Of a stretch of 64,000 nt of DNA, positions 11,733 to 21,055 are shown one piece after another; position 1 is the stretch's first letter, and every line of letters starts with the position of its first letter. Below the pieces are notes generated by a model. That model had not been told where the DNA came from. It saw only the letters and a program-made list of their open reading frames with translations, and ran no database searches. The translations under genes and the position numbers were made by a program. Source of the DNA: Bacteroidota bacterium (GTDB lineage Bacteria; Bacteroidota; Bacteroidia; Chitinophagales; Chitinophagaceae); NCBI GenBank assembly GCA_029573235.1, contig JAKQGX010000001.1, forward strand, positions 1 through 64,000, in the 5' to 3' direction.

Positions 11733-12935
11733 ATGACCAACTATATTCTTTTTGACAGTGAGGTACGTCACACCTTGCTGCCATTCACACATACACGTCC
11801 CGTTGCAGATATTCGTTGTGGTATCATGACATTGCGCGAACGATGGGAGCATTTTCTGAAAATCCCTACCAGCACTGCAACTGAGGACTATCTTCAATCG
11901 GTATATCCATTGAAGATTTCCGTGGATAATGTGTATATCAATGGGTCTGTAATAGCTACGGCTGCATTAGCAGAAGCTGTACTGCGTTTACAGCCTGCAG
12001 AGGCTTTGCAATACGAAAATACCGTTATTGCCTTTAGAAGTGAAAGCCCTATTGCCTATGCTTCGATGCTCCAAACGATTGCAGGGTTTCAAAAACTAAC
12101 ATACACAGAACCCATAGTATTCTTAAAAAATATTTGGGACATTTTTTCACTCAATGAGCAAATACTGCAACAAGATTTTATCACGCTCACTGCCGGCAGA
12201 CAATCGCAACCCTTACCCGACCATATCACGGTTGTGGGCAGGGAGCAAGTGTTTCTAGAAGTAGGTGCTGAAATACATGTCGGGTGCATTATCAATGCAA
12301 CAACCGGCCCCGTTTATTTGGGACGTAATGCATCTATATTAGAAGGCTGTATGATACGTGGGGCACTGGCATTGGGAGAACAAGCAGTACTAAAGATGGG
12401 AGCAAAAGTATATGGTGCTACTACTATTGGTGCGGGTTGCAAAGTAGGTGGTGAAATGAGCAATGTGGTATTTTTTGCCAATAGCAATAAAGGGCACGAT
12501 GGGTATTTGGGCAATGCCGTCATTGGCGAATGGTGCAATCTGGGTGCTGATACCAATTGTTCTAATTTGAAAAACAACTACGACACTATAAAAATTTGGG
12601 ACGAGCACGCACAGAAATCCATACAAACCGGATTACAGTTTTGCGGATTAATGATGGGCGATCATTCTAAATGTGGCATCAACACGATGTTTAATACCGG
12701 TACTGTAGTGGGTGTCTCTGCCAATATTTTTGGTAGCGGCTTCCCTGAAAAATTCATTCCCTCTTTTTGTTGGGGAGGTGCTGATGGCATGACCACTTAT
12801 CAGTTTAAGCAAGCGATGGAAACAGCGAAAAGAATGATGGAACGACGACACAAAACCTTGTCAGAAGCAGATCTTGCACTCTATCAATATATATTTGAAC
12901 ACACCGCAGCACAAAGAGCTATTTTTGCGCGTTAA
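11733..12935 (+). CDS. GlmU-like putative sugar nucleotidyltransferase with left-handed beta-helix
   Basis: ATG at 11733 preferred over TTG at 11724; hexapeptide repeats in the C-terminal half; next to tpiA. Confidence 0.8.
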   Translation: MTNYILFDSEVRHTLLPFTHTRPVADIRCGIMTLRERWEHFLKIPTSTATEDYLQSVYPLKISVDNVYINGSVIATAALAEAVLRLQPAEALQYENTVIAFRSESPIAYASMLQTIAGFQKLTYTEPIVFLKNIWDIFSLNEQILQQDFITLTAGRQSQPLPDHITVVGREQVFLEVGAEIHVGCIINATTGPVYLGRNASILEGCMIRGALALGEQAVLKMGAKVYGATTIGAGCKVGGEMSNVVFFANSNKGHDGYLGNAVIGEWCNLGADTNCSNLKNNYDTIKIWDEHAQKSIQTGLQFCGLMMGDHSKCGINTMFNTGTVVGVSANIFGSGFPEKFIPSFCWGGADGMTTYQFKQAMETAKRMMERRHKTLSEADLALYQYIFEHTAAQRAIFAR

Positions 12936-12964
12936 ATAAAAAAACTAAACGACTAAAAATAATT

Positions 12965-13732
12965 ATGAGAAAGAAAATAGTTGCCGCTAACTGGAAAATG
13001 AACTTGACTATTGAGGAAGGAAAAACCTTGGTAGAAAACCTGTTGAACCAATTGCCGGAGCTTAATGAAAGCAAGCAAGTAGTAATTGCCCCATCGTATG
13101 TTCACTTGGCACAAACCACACAATTGCTTGATGAGTACGAGCACATTCATGTAGCAGCACAAAACGTTTCGTCTGAAGCCGCAGGTGCCTTCACCGGCGA
13201 GGTATCTGCTGCAATGTTGCGCAGTGCAGGCGTGCCGTATGCTATCATTGGACACTCTGAAAGAAGACAATACTTTAATGAGAGCGACAGCATGCTCGCT
13301 AAAAAAATTGACCTGGCTTTAGCTAACAATTTGCGCGTCATCTTTTGTTGTGGCGAGCCTTTGGAAGTGAGGGATGCGGAGCGCCAAAATGAATACGTGG
13401 CCAATCAAATAGCCGCTGCTTTATACCATTTGGATGCTACTCAATTGCAACAAATCATCGTTGCTTACGAACCTATTTGGGCTATCGGTACCGGACGTAC
13501 CGCTAGCTCGCAACAGGCGCAGGATATGCACGCACATATCCGTCATACACTGGCTGGCAAGTACGGAGCATCTGTGGCCGATAATATGACTATTTTATAC
13601 GGAGGTAGCTGCAATGATAAAAATGCACCAGAATTATTTGCTTGTCCAGATGTAGATGGTGGTTTAATTGGGGGCGCTTCCTTAAAAGCCGAAACCTTTT
13701 TGCCTATTATTCAAGCAATGTTGGCGAAATAA
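12965..13732 (+). CDS. tpiA: Triosephosphate isomerase
   Basis: AANWKMN, IGHSERR, AYEPIWAIGTG, YGGSC motifs. Confidence 0.98.
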   Translation: MRKKIVAANWKMNLTIEEGKTLVENLLNQLPELNESKQVVIAPSYVHLAQTTQLLDEYEHIHVAAQNVSSEAAGAFTGEVSAAMLRSAGVPYAIIGHSERRQYFNESDSMLAKKIDLALANNLRVIFCCGEPLEVRDAERQNEYVANQIAAALYHLDATQLQQIIVAYEPIWAIGTGRTASSQQAQDMHAHIRHTLAGKYGASVADNMTILYGGSCNDKNAPELFACPDVDGGLIGGASLKAETFLPIIQAMLAK

Positions 13733-13750
13733 AATATTTTTTCGAGCAAA

Positions 13751-13781
13751 TTTGGCAGACAAAAAATGTTTACTATCTTTG
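13751..13781 (+). promoter_or_regulatory. Bacteroidota consensus promoter TTTG-N19-TATCTTTG upstream of tRNA-Glu
   Basis: Full match to -33 TTTG and -7 TAnnTTTG with 19 nt spacing. Confidence 0.85.
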
Positions 13782-13799
13782 CAATCCCAAACGGGAAAT

Positions 13800-13874
13800 G
13801 GCGCGTTGGTCAATCGGCTAAGACGCCTCCCTTTCACGGAGGAATGACGGGTTCGACTCCCGTACGTGCTACCA
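13800..13874 (+). tRNA. tRNA-Glu (TTC), CCA encoded
   Basis: Acceptor ggcgcgt/acgtgct, anticodon loop ctttcac, T-arm acggg-ttcgact-cccgt. Confidence 0.95.
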
Positions 13875-13905
13875 AAAAGACCAGTCTCTGTGCTGGTCTT
13901 TTTTA
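13874..13905 (+). terminator. Terminator after tRNA-Glu
   Basis: aaaaagaccag-tctctgtg-ctggtctttttt. Confidence 0.85.
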
Positions 13906-13967
13906 GTTGAAACACTGTATGTTTTTTTACTTAGAGTAGTTGAATGCTAAGCGAAATGCTACTAGAA

Positions 13968-13975
13968 TAATTTTG
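13968..13975 (+). promoter_or_regulatory. -7 element (TAATTTTG) upstream of tRNA-Arg
   Basis: Matches TAnnTTTG, 7 nt before the tRNA 5' end; -33 element not clear. Confidence 0.5.
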
Positions 13976-13982
13976 CAATGCC

Positions 13983-14054
13983 GGCCTCGTAGTACAATGG
14001 ATAGTATAAGAGTTTCCGAAGCTCCAGATCCTGGTTCGATTCCAGGCGAGGCCA
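13983..14054 (+). tRNA. tRNA-Arg (CCG)
   Basis: Acceptor ggcctcg/cgaggcc, anticodon loop ttccgaa, T-arm cctgg-ttcgatt-ccagg. Confidence 0.92.
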
Positions 14055-14056
14055 CT

Positions 14057-14097
14057 AAACGAACAGACCGATTATATAACCGGTCTGTTCGTTTTTT
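14057..14097 (+). terminator. Terminator after tRNA-Arg
   Basis: aaacgaacagaccg / cggtctgttcgttt perfect 14 bp stem plus T run. Confidence 0.85.
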
Positions 14098-14107
14098 AGC
14101 ATCATAA

Positions 14108-14752
14108 TTAATTTCGTACACGCTGCTGTTGTATCTGATAGTGATATCGGTAACTATTGGTTTCTTCTAATTCTTGCACAATACGCTCAATGTCTTGATC
14201 ATCTCCTTGTGGGTCGTATTCCTTTTTAAGATTATTGCTAAATAATAAGGCAACCGATTGATACACGACAGCTGTGAATCCACCTTTCACTTCTTTGATG
14301 ATGCCAAAAACATTGCGTCCTGATTGGCGGTTAATCAGCTTTACCAATACTTGCCCTTGGCTGATGGTCATTTCTTCCAACTCCCCTTTGAAACGTAGCT
14401 TCAACTCTTTTTCTACAGACTTCATATATTCTTTTTGTGCTTTCTTTTCCGGTATCATTTTCAGGTTATCATCCACGTCTTTTAAAATGCCGGCGGCTAT
14501 TACAGCATAGGGGTATGTTTTATAAACATTATATCGCAACCGATTGTATGCTGCTTGCTTTTTAGCCCATTTTCTGGGTAGTTTGTCCAATACATACACA
14601 TCATCTAAGTACACCATGCCAATGGTATCGCCATTTTCAATTACAGCACCCAGCATTATTTTAGCACTATCATCGGCACGATACTGTGCTTGTGCAACTA
14701 CAGGCAATAGCATCAAAAGGGTACAAAAAATATTGAAGATGCGTCCGATCAT
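14108..14752 (-). CDS. DUF4294 domain exported protein
   Basis: Signal peptide; GDTIGMVYLDDVYVL...YNRLRYNVYKTYPYA pattern of DUF4294. Confidence 0.8.
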   Translation of the reverse strand: MIGRIFNIFCTLLMLLPVVAQAQYRADDSAKIMLGAVIENGDTIGMVYLDDVYVLDKLPRKWAKKQAAYNRLRYNVYKTYPYAVIAAGILKDVDDNLKMIPEKKAQKEYMKSVEKELKLRFKGELEEMTISQGQVLVKLINRQSGRNVFGIIKEVKGGFTAVVYQSVALLFSNNLKKEYDPQGDDQDIERIVQELEETNSYRYHYQIQQQRVRN

Positions 14753-14908
14753 AACATTATAGATATCGCAAGAGTTTATCTCTGATATAGCAAATAGTGA
14801 CCCAATTTTTTACCTTATGGCAACGTTAAAGTTACAAAGGGTTTCATGTACTTGGCGTCATACACAAGGTAATGTTTTTACCTTTGCAGCACTATATCTC
14901 ATCGAAAT

Positions 14909-15241
14909 ATGTCGCATAGATTTGGGCTATTGTTGTTTGGTGTATTATTCTTTTCCGCTTGTCAAAAGAAAAGTGAATTGTTGACCCGACAACAATTGGA
15001 GCATCGTTCGGATTCACTTACGGCTATTATGTTTGAGGTACTACAAAAGCAGGCAAAAGAAGATTTGGACAGTAGAATAGCGATAGAAGTAAAACCCAAG
15101 GTTGATTCTATATTGCAACATAGAATGTCTCCTTCTGTTCCGCCTCCTTCATCCATTGAACCGGTTGATCATCCACAACATTCAAGACCTACAACTATAT
15201 TGCAATCCTTAGTGGATACTTCACATCCATCCAATGAATAA
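14909..15241 (+). CDS. Small putative lipoprotein
   Basis: 110 aa, lipobox-like LFFSAC; preceded by TACCTTTG at 14879. Confidence 0.6.
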   Translation: MSHRFGLLLFGVLFFSACQKKSELLTRQQLEHRSDSLTAIMFEVLQKQAKEDLDSRIAIEVKPKVDSILQHRMSPSVPPPSSIEPVDHPQHSRPTTILQSLVDTSHPSNE

Positions 15242-15620
15242 AACAAAAGGGATATTGTATTATGATGGCGAATGCTCACTTTGCAATAGATGGGTGCAGT
15301 GGACATTAGCACGCGACAAAAAAGGTGTTTTATCATACGCTCCGTTGCAAGACCATGCCGTCTTTGCCGATGTGGATTCGGTTGTATTACAGATAGGGGA
15401 TAGGTACTATTTTAAGTCGGATGCTGTAATAAGATTGTTGACACTAATTGGAGGAGGATGGCAATGGGCAAGGGTTGCCACCTTGATTCCTACATTTTTG
15501 AGAAATAGCATCTATGATTTTGTAGCCAAGCGAAGAAAGAAATGGAGCCATCCTCTACCTGCTTGTAAAATACCTAACTTGGGTGCACCTATCAACCATC
15601 ACAACCAAAACGACAGATGA
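15234..15620 (+). CDS. DCC-family thiol-disulfide oxidoreductase (DUF393)
   Basis: YYDGECSLCNRWVQW (DxxCxxC) motif. Confidence 0.88.
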   Translation: MNKTKGILYYDGECSLCNRWVQWTLARDKKGVLSYAPLQDHAVFADVDSVVLQIGDRYYFKSDAVIRLLTLIGGGWQWARVATLIPTFLRNSIYDFVAKRRKKWSHPLPACKIPNLGAPINHHNQNDR

Positions 15621-17077
15621 AAAAAACAATTTTTATTATTGGGCTTCTACTCAGCATGGCTGGTAATTACGTGCTGGCACAAGAGGTAAAGTATTCTTCT
15701 TTCGATAAGTTTGATTTGCGTACCGGTGATTTTTCTGTTGTGGGAAAAGTAGGAGACAAAATCTATGTGTACCGTGCAGGTAACGAAGGTTATTTCCTGG
15801 ATGCTTATGATGATACTATGCAGAAAGCAGCTACGGTCTTATTAGACTTCTTCCCTAAAAAATTATATGAAACAAGGTTCATTAATTACCCAGACAAAAT
15901 AGTGATATTGTATCAATCCGTTGAAAGCAATAAAGTGATACAATATGCAGCCCTATTGGATGCTCAAGGAAGATTGCAAAAAAATCCTATGAAACTTATT
16001 GAGTTCAAAACCGGCATTTTTGGTCCCAATAAAAACTACTTTACTACTACCATAAGCGATGATAAATCACAAATATTGATAACCGGCATAGAAGCCAAAA
16101 GCAACAACTTGCAACTTTCAGGCGTTTGGTTGGATGAACATTTGACTATTGCCGGAAGAAGTGTGGCTCGCTTTGCTGCCGATAATACGATAGCATATGG
16201 CGAAGCTGTCTTAGATGATAAAGGAAACTTCTATCTACCGGTATTTACACCCTATGGTTCTAAAAACTATGCCGACCAATATTGGCTCCTCCGACTTCCT
16301 AAATTGTCAAACAAATTTTCGGTTACTCCGTTTGCATTGTCAGGAAAGTATGTTGCCAATAGTTTTCTCAAAATGGATAATGCAAACAATAGGCTGTACA
16401 TAGGAGGCTTTTACTCGGACAAAAAAAATGGAGGCTTCGATGGTGTAATGTATGGTAATTACAGCACCATAGATACGTTCTTTACACAACAAAAATTGTT
16501 ATCGTTTAATGAAAAGCTTCGTATTGCCACCGGTGAGCGCAGCAGGAAAAGAGCTTTTGATAATTTTCAGGTGCGGCAGATGATTGTCAAAAAAGAAGGT
16601 GGGTTTGTATTGTTAGCTGAAGATGTATCTATCGTATATCGTCAAAGCAATCCGGGATGGGGAGGTTATTATTCATACTATTACTACACCCCTATGATGT
16701 CGCAAACGATTAAAGAATATTATTACGATGATATTCTTGCACTATCGTACGATGCGGAAGGACAAAACGAATGGTATTCCTTTATCCGCAAAAGCCAATA
16801 TTCGCAAGAAGATGGTGGTGTCTTTTCGTCGTATGCCCTGCTAAACACAGGAGGTGCCTTGGGGTTTCTATTTAACGACTTTAATACCCGACGCTCTCAA
16901 ATACAATTAGCCACATTAGATGGCAGTGGTAAGACCGAAATGCGTTCACTGGCTGCCGGCACGTCTTCTGACCCGGACTGGCTACCTCGATCTGCGAAAC
17001 AAACCGGTATCAGAGAAATTATTGTGCCTTGTTTGAAAAGAAAACAAATAGGTTTTGCCAAACTCGTGTTTCATTAA
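15617..17077 (+). CDS. Hypothetical exported protein
   Basis: 486 aa with signal peptide (AxA-type MAGNYVLAQ); overlaps the previous gene by 4 nt. Confidence 0.75.
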   Translation: MKKTIFIIGLLLSMAGNYVLAQEVKYSSFDKFDLRTGDFSVVGKVGDKIYVYRAGNEGYFLDAYDDTMQKAATVLLDFFPKKLYETRFINYPDKIVILYQSVESNKVIQYAALLDAQGRLQKNPMKLIEFKTGIFGPNKNYFTTTISDDKSQILITGIEAKSNNLQLSGVWLDEHLTIAGRSVARFAADNTIAYGEAVLDDKGNFYLPVFTPYGSKNYADQYWLLRLPKLSNKFSVTPFALSGKYVANSFLKMDNANNRLYIGGFYSDKKNGGFDGVMYGNYSTIDTFFTQQKLLSFNEKLRIATGERSRKRAFDNFQVRQMIVKKEGGFVLLAEDVSIVYRQSNPGWGGYYSYYYYTPMMSQTIKEYYYDDILALSYDAEGQNEWYSFIRKSQYSQEDGGVFSSYALLNTGGALGFLFNDFNTRRSQIQLATLDGSGKTEMRSLAAGTSSDPDWLPRSAKQTGIREIIVPCLKRKQIGFAKLVFH

Positions 17078-17213
17078 TGACACAACTGATTGGGACAATT
17101 TGATGTAAACCAGTACATCATTTATGTTTTTAATAAAAAAATAAAAAAAACTTCTTGAATAAATTCCCCAATATATCTTTATACCCGAATTATTCAACAT
17201 TTTTACGATAGCT

Positions 17214-18056
17214 ATGCCCTACAATAAGCTGATAATAGACTTGGGAGCACACAAAGGAGAGGACAGCGATTTTTATCTTCAAAAAGGATTTAGGGTAATT
17301 GCTATTGATGCTTCTGATAAGATGTGCCAATGGATCAATAAGCGCTTCGAAAGTCATCCCCAAAAACAACAGTTCACTATTTTTAACTATGCCATTACCG
17401 AAACCGATAATGAAACCGTAACCTTCTATGAGAATACGGAAAAATCGGTATGGGGTACCATATTTGAAGATTGGGATAAACGCAATAAACGTTTGGGTAC
17501 GTCATCGATAGAAACCAAAGTTCAAACCATTCGTTTGGACACCTTAATTCAGCGTGAATTAAAAGAGGGTGAGCAAGTGCATTATGTGAAGATTGATATT
17601 GAGGGAGCCGATATGATGGCTTTACGTTCTTTATCAAATGTGAAACAATTGCCACAATACATCTCTATTGAATCCGAGAAAGTATCGTGGCAACAATTGC
17701 TCCATGAATTTGAAGTGATGAAGCGTTTGGGATACACCAAATTTAAAATTGTGGATCAAGCTCTCATTCATCAGCAAAAATGCCCCCAGCCGGCTCGAGA
17801 AGGAAACTATGTCGATTACCATTTTGAGTTTGGAAGCACCGGATTATTTGGCGAAGAATTGCCCGGTGAGTGGCTGACCGAACAAGAGGCATTGGAAACA
17901 TACAAAAGCATTTTTAAGCGCTATAAATATTACGGCGACGATGGCATTTTCAACAATAAACTCGTTATGAAAAACCGCATATTGCTTAAAGTGATGAAAT
18001 TGTTCGGGCTGAAATTTCCTTACGTAGGCTGGTACGATACTCATGCTAGTTTATAG
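17214..18056 (+). CDS. FkbM-family methyltransferase
   Basis: IIDLGAHKGEDSDFYLQKGFRVIAIDAS and VHYVKIDIEGADMMAL motifs. Confidence 0.85.
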   Translation: MPYNKLIIDLGAHKGEDSDFYLQKGFRVIAIDASDKMCQWINKRFESHPQKQQFTIFNYAITETDNETVTFYENTEKSVWGTIFEDWDKRNKRLGTSSIETKVQTIRLDTLIQRELKEGEQVHYVKIDIEGADMMALRSLSNVKQLPQYISIESEKVSWQQLLHEFEVMKRLGYTKFKIVDQALIHQQKCPQPAREGNYVDYHFEFGSTGLFGEELPGEWLTEQEALETYKSIFKRYKYYGDDGIFNNKLVMKNRILLKVMKLFGLKFPYVGWYDTHASL

Positions 18057-18176
18057 AAATAGCTTTTCTCTTTTTTGAATAATGTGCCCTTCCTTTTTCT
18101 TGCATAATCAGGGCATTCGATTACTTTATTAGTAGCATTCTTATCTTATCTTTATCCCTTCGTAAAAGAATCATAG

Positions 18177-19253
18177 ATGTGGAATCAATTGCAGCAAACC
18201 TTTTCCGGTAAACGAGTGTTCTTAACCGGACATACTGGTTTCAAAGGTGCTTGGTTATTGCAGTTGTTGCATGCGTTAGGCGCCCATGTAAAAGGCTATT
18301 CACTGGCTCCCGAAAAGAACGTTGACCTTTATCAACAAATACAAGGCGAACACTTTTGTTATGCATCTGTCATTGCTGATGTCTGTGACCTGAAAACCTT
18401 GCAGGGAGAGCTTATCCGCTTTGAACCGGATTTTGTTTTTCACTTGGCGGCACAATCATTAGTACGGCGTAGTTACGACCTTCCTGTCGAAAGTTTTAAG
18501 ACCAATGCTATGGGCACGGTAAATGTGTTGGAAGCTATGCGAGCACTTTCGCATCCTTGCATAGGCATTATGATTACTACGGATAAGGTTTATGAAAACC
18601 CCGAGAGAGGAATACCATTTACAGAAGCTGATGCCTTAGGCGGCTACGACCCTTATGCGGCTAGCAAGGCGGCTGCCGAAATCGCTATCAGTTCTTACCG
18701 CCGTTCCTTTTTTCATCCGGATAAATACCCGCAGCATCAAAAATCCATAGCCTCTGTGCGTGCCGGCAATGTTATTGGAGGAGGCGATTTTTCAGATGAC
18801 CGTATCATCCCCGATATTGTAAGAGCAATTGAGCGAAATGAACCGGTGGTATTGCGCAACCCGCAATCGGTGCGCCCATGGCAACATGTGTTGGAGCCCT
18901 TGGTTGCATACTTGTTGCTAGCTGCCAAAATGCTACAACAGCCACAGCAGTTGGCTACTGCTTTCAATATTGGCCCGGCGAAGGAAGATGAACTAAGTGT
19001 AGCAACATTGACCCAAATATTTTTTGAAGCATACGGAATGCAGCCCACTTTTCAAGTACAACAACAAACCACACAACCCCACGAAGCCAATTTACTGTTG
19101 TTAGATAGTTCCAAAGCGTACCAAGCCTTAGCATGGAAGCCCAAACTCAATGCCATAGAAGCTATCCGTTGGACCTCGCAATGGTATGCAGACAAAGCTA
19201 CTCCGGCGGCTCAGAAATGTTTGCAACAGATACAACACTATTTTGAATTATAA
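18177..19253 (+). CDS. rfbG: CDP-glucose 4,6-dehydratase
   Basis: Extended SDR: TGHTGFKGAWL, HLAAQSLVRRSY, YDPYAASKAAAE, RAGNVIGGGDF. Confidence 0.92.
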   Translation: MWNQLQQTFSGKRVFLTGHTGFKGAWLLQLLHALGAHVKGYSLAPEKNVDLYQQIQGEHFCYASVIADVCDLKTLQGELIRFEPDFVFHLAAQSLVRRSYDLPVESFKTNAMGTVNVLEAMRALSHPCIGIMITTDKVYENPERGIPFTEADALGGYDPYAASKAAAEIAISSYRRSFFHPDKYPQHQKSIASVRAGNVIGGGDFSDDRIIPDIVRAIERNEPVVLRNPQSVRPWQHVLEPLVAYLLLAAKMLQQPQQLATAFNIGPAKEDELSVATLTQIFFEAYGMQPTFQVQQQTTQPHEANLLLLDSSKAYQALAWKPKLNAIEAIRWTSQWYADKATPAAQKCLQQIQHYFEL

Positions 19254-19283
19254 TCTTGTTTTAGAAAAACAATTCTTTCTGTT

Positions 19284-19823
19284 TTGTTTCAATTCGCCGA
19301 CATAGCACTACCACCCGCACAGTTGATTACCCTCCCGTCTTTTGACGATGCACGCGGTAATTTTACCAAGACCTTTCACGATACGTTGTTGAAAGAAAAG
19401 GATATTCACTTTTGTTTGAAGGAAAGCTATTTTTCTATTTCAAAGAAGGATGTGATACGTGGTATGCATTTTCAAACACCTCCGCACCAACATGCTAAAA
19501 TTGTTTTTTGCCCCAAGGGAGCTATACTTGATGTGATAATAGACTTGCGAAAAGGCTCCTCTACATATGGTAGTTATGCCGCTACTGTTTTATCGGAAAC
19601 CAATCACCTAGCATATTATATACCTGAAGGCTTTGCACATGGTTTTAAAGCCTTGACTGATGACGCCATCACCTATTATTTGGTGTCTTCCGAGTATAGC
19701 AAAGAGCACGACTGCGGCATTCTTTACAATAGTTTCGGGCTCGATTGGGAATTAAAAAATCCCATTCTTTCCGAACGGGATTTATCGTTTAGTCCACTTG
19801 CTGATTTTGTTAGTCCTTTTTAA
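19284..19823 (+). CDS. dTDP-4-dehydrorhamnose 3,5-epimerase family protein
   Basis: DARGNFTKTFH, RGMHFQTPPHQHAKIVFCPKGAILDVIIDLRKGSSTYG, YIPEGFAHGF. Confidence 0.88.
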   Translation: MFQFADIALPPAQLITLPSFDDARGNFTKTFHDTLLKEKDIHFCLKESYFSISKKDVIRGMHFQTPPHQHAKIVFCPKGAILDVIIDLRKGSSTYGSYAATVLSETNHLAYYIPEGFAHGFKALTDDAITYYLVSSEYSKEHDCGILYNSFGLDWELKNPILSERDLSFSPLADFVSPF

Positions 19824-20016
19824 TTTTCTTAGAACCTATTGAAGATGTGTCAGCCACTTGTTTAGCAGCTGGCGTTCTTTTATGTTCTTTGAGCGCTTTA
19901 TCGATGAGCCATTCTAATTGCCCATTCACACTGCGAAATTCGTCAGCAGCCCATTTTTCAATGGCTTTATAACTGTCCTCGTCCAGTCGTAGTACAAATG
20001 TTTTTTTCGTTGCCAC
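19810..20016 (-). CDS. Arc-like ribbon-helix-helix DNA-binding protein
   Basis: FVLRLDEDSYKAIEKWAADEFRSVNGQLEWLIDKAL fits RHH; directly downstream of the SPFH gene. Confidence 0.75.
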   Translation of the reverse strand: MATKKTFVLRLDEDSYKAIEKWAADEFRSVNGQLEWLIDKALKEHKRTPAAKQVADTSSIGSKKIKKD

Positions 20017-20024
20017 AACAAATA

Positions 20025-20888
20025 TTATTGATAGAGTGAACCCGTATTCAATACCGGTTGTGCTCCTTTCTCACCACAAAGTACAACCATTAGATTACTC
20101 ACCATCGTTGCTTTCTTTTCTTCATCAAAATCGACAATTTGTTTTTTCCCAAGTTGCTCCAACGCCATTTCTACCATGCCCACAGCCCCTTCCACAATCT
20201 TATAACGGGCAGCTACGATAGCCGTTGCTTGTTGACGTTGCAGCATGGCGCCTGCTATTTCTTGTGCATAGGCCAAGTGGCTGATGCGGGCTTCCCATAT
20301 TGTAATGCCTGCTGTGGAAAGGCGCTCCAGTAGTTCTTTTTCCAGCAATTCGTTTACTTTTTGTCCGCCGTCTCTTAGGGTGATGGTTGCTGTTTCGTCT
20401 TCAATATTATCATAGGCAAAACTGGAGGCTAAGTTGCGCAGCGCAGCTTCGCTTTGGGTACGCACATAACCCAAGTAATCGGCTACATCATACGATGCTT
20501 TGTAAGTGTCTTTCACTTGCCACACTATTACGGCACCTATTTCTATAGGGTTGCCCATTTTGTCATTTACCTTGAGGGTAGGAGTGGCTAAGTTTTGTGC
20601 CCGAAGGGTAATCTTATGTGCTACATAAAATGGGTTGACAAAGAAGAGCCCATTTTCTTTTACACTACCCACATACTTGCCAAATAGGTTTAGTATCCGT
20701 GCATGATTGGGTTGTATAATCAAGATGCCTTTCCAAATGATGAACGTGAGCAGCAGACAGGGTATTGCCATCCACAATAGGCTGATGTTTTGCTCTACCA
20801 TACTGAATCCGTATATCGACAATGCCATTGAAAGGATGGATATAACAAGGGCTAAATACCCATTCACCGGTTTGATAATTTTTTCCAT
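20025..20888 (-). CDS. SPFH/Band 7 domain protein
   Basis: N-terminal TM region, RILNLFGKYVGSVKENGLFFVNPF...RISHLAYAQEIAGAMLQRQQATAIVAAR. Confidence 0.9.
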   Translation of the reverse strand: MEKIIKPVNGYLALVISILSMALSIYGFSMVEQNISLLWMAIPCLLLTFIIWKGILIIQPNHARILNLFGKYVGSVKENGLFFVNPFYVAHKITLRAQNLATPTLKVNDKMGNPIEIGAVIVWQVKDTYKASYDVADYLGYVRTQSEAALRNLASSFAYDNIEDETATITLRDGGQKVNELLEKELLERLSTAGITIWEARISHLAYAQEIAGAMLQRQQATAIVAARYKIVEGAVGMVEMALEQLGKKQIVDFDEEKKATMVSNLMVVLCGEKGAQPVLNTGSLYQ

Positions 20889-20993
20889 AATTATGTTGTT
20901 TTGATATTAAAATGATATCAAAAATACAAAACAATTTGAAACCACCCAATTTTCTTTAGATGGCATATCGTACATACGAAGGGTATAAAAGAA

Positions 20994-21025
20994 AACCACC
21001 CATACGGTTGGGGGTATGGGCGGTT
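20994..21025 (-). terminator. Terminator downstream of trhO
   Basis: aaccacccata...tatgggcggtt stem; minus-strand RNA tolerates the single wobble and is followed by UUUU. Confidence 0.65.
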
Positions 21026-21055
21026 CAAGAGTAAGGAGTCTTTATTCGAAATGAG

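Noticed and set aside
13800-14054. tRNA genes as integration sites for a mobile element
   Set aside because: No integrase, no repeated tRNA 3' end, and each tRNA has its own terminator.
19284-20888. Possible toxin-antitoxin unit from the RHH protein
   Set aside because: No small toxin-like partner adjacent; the RHH gene pairs with SPFH instead.
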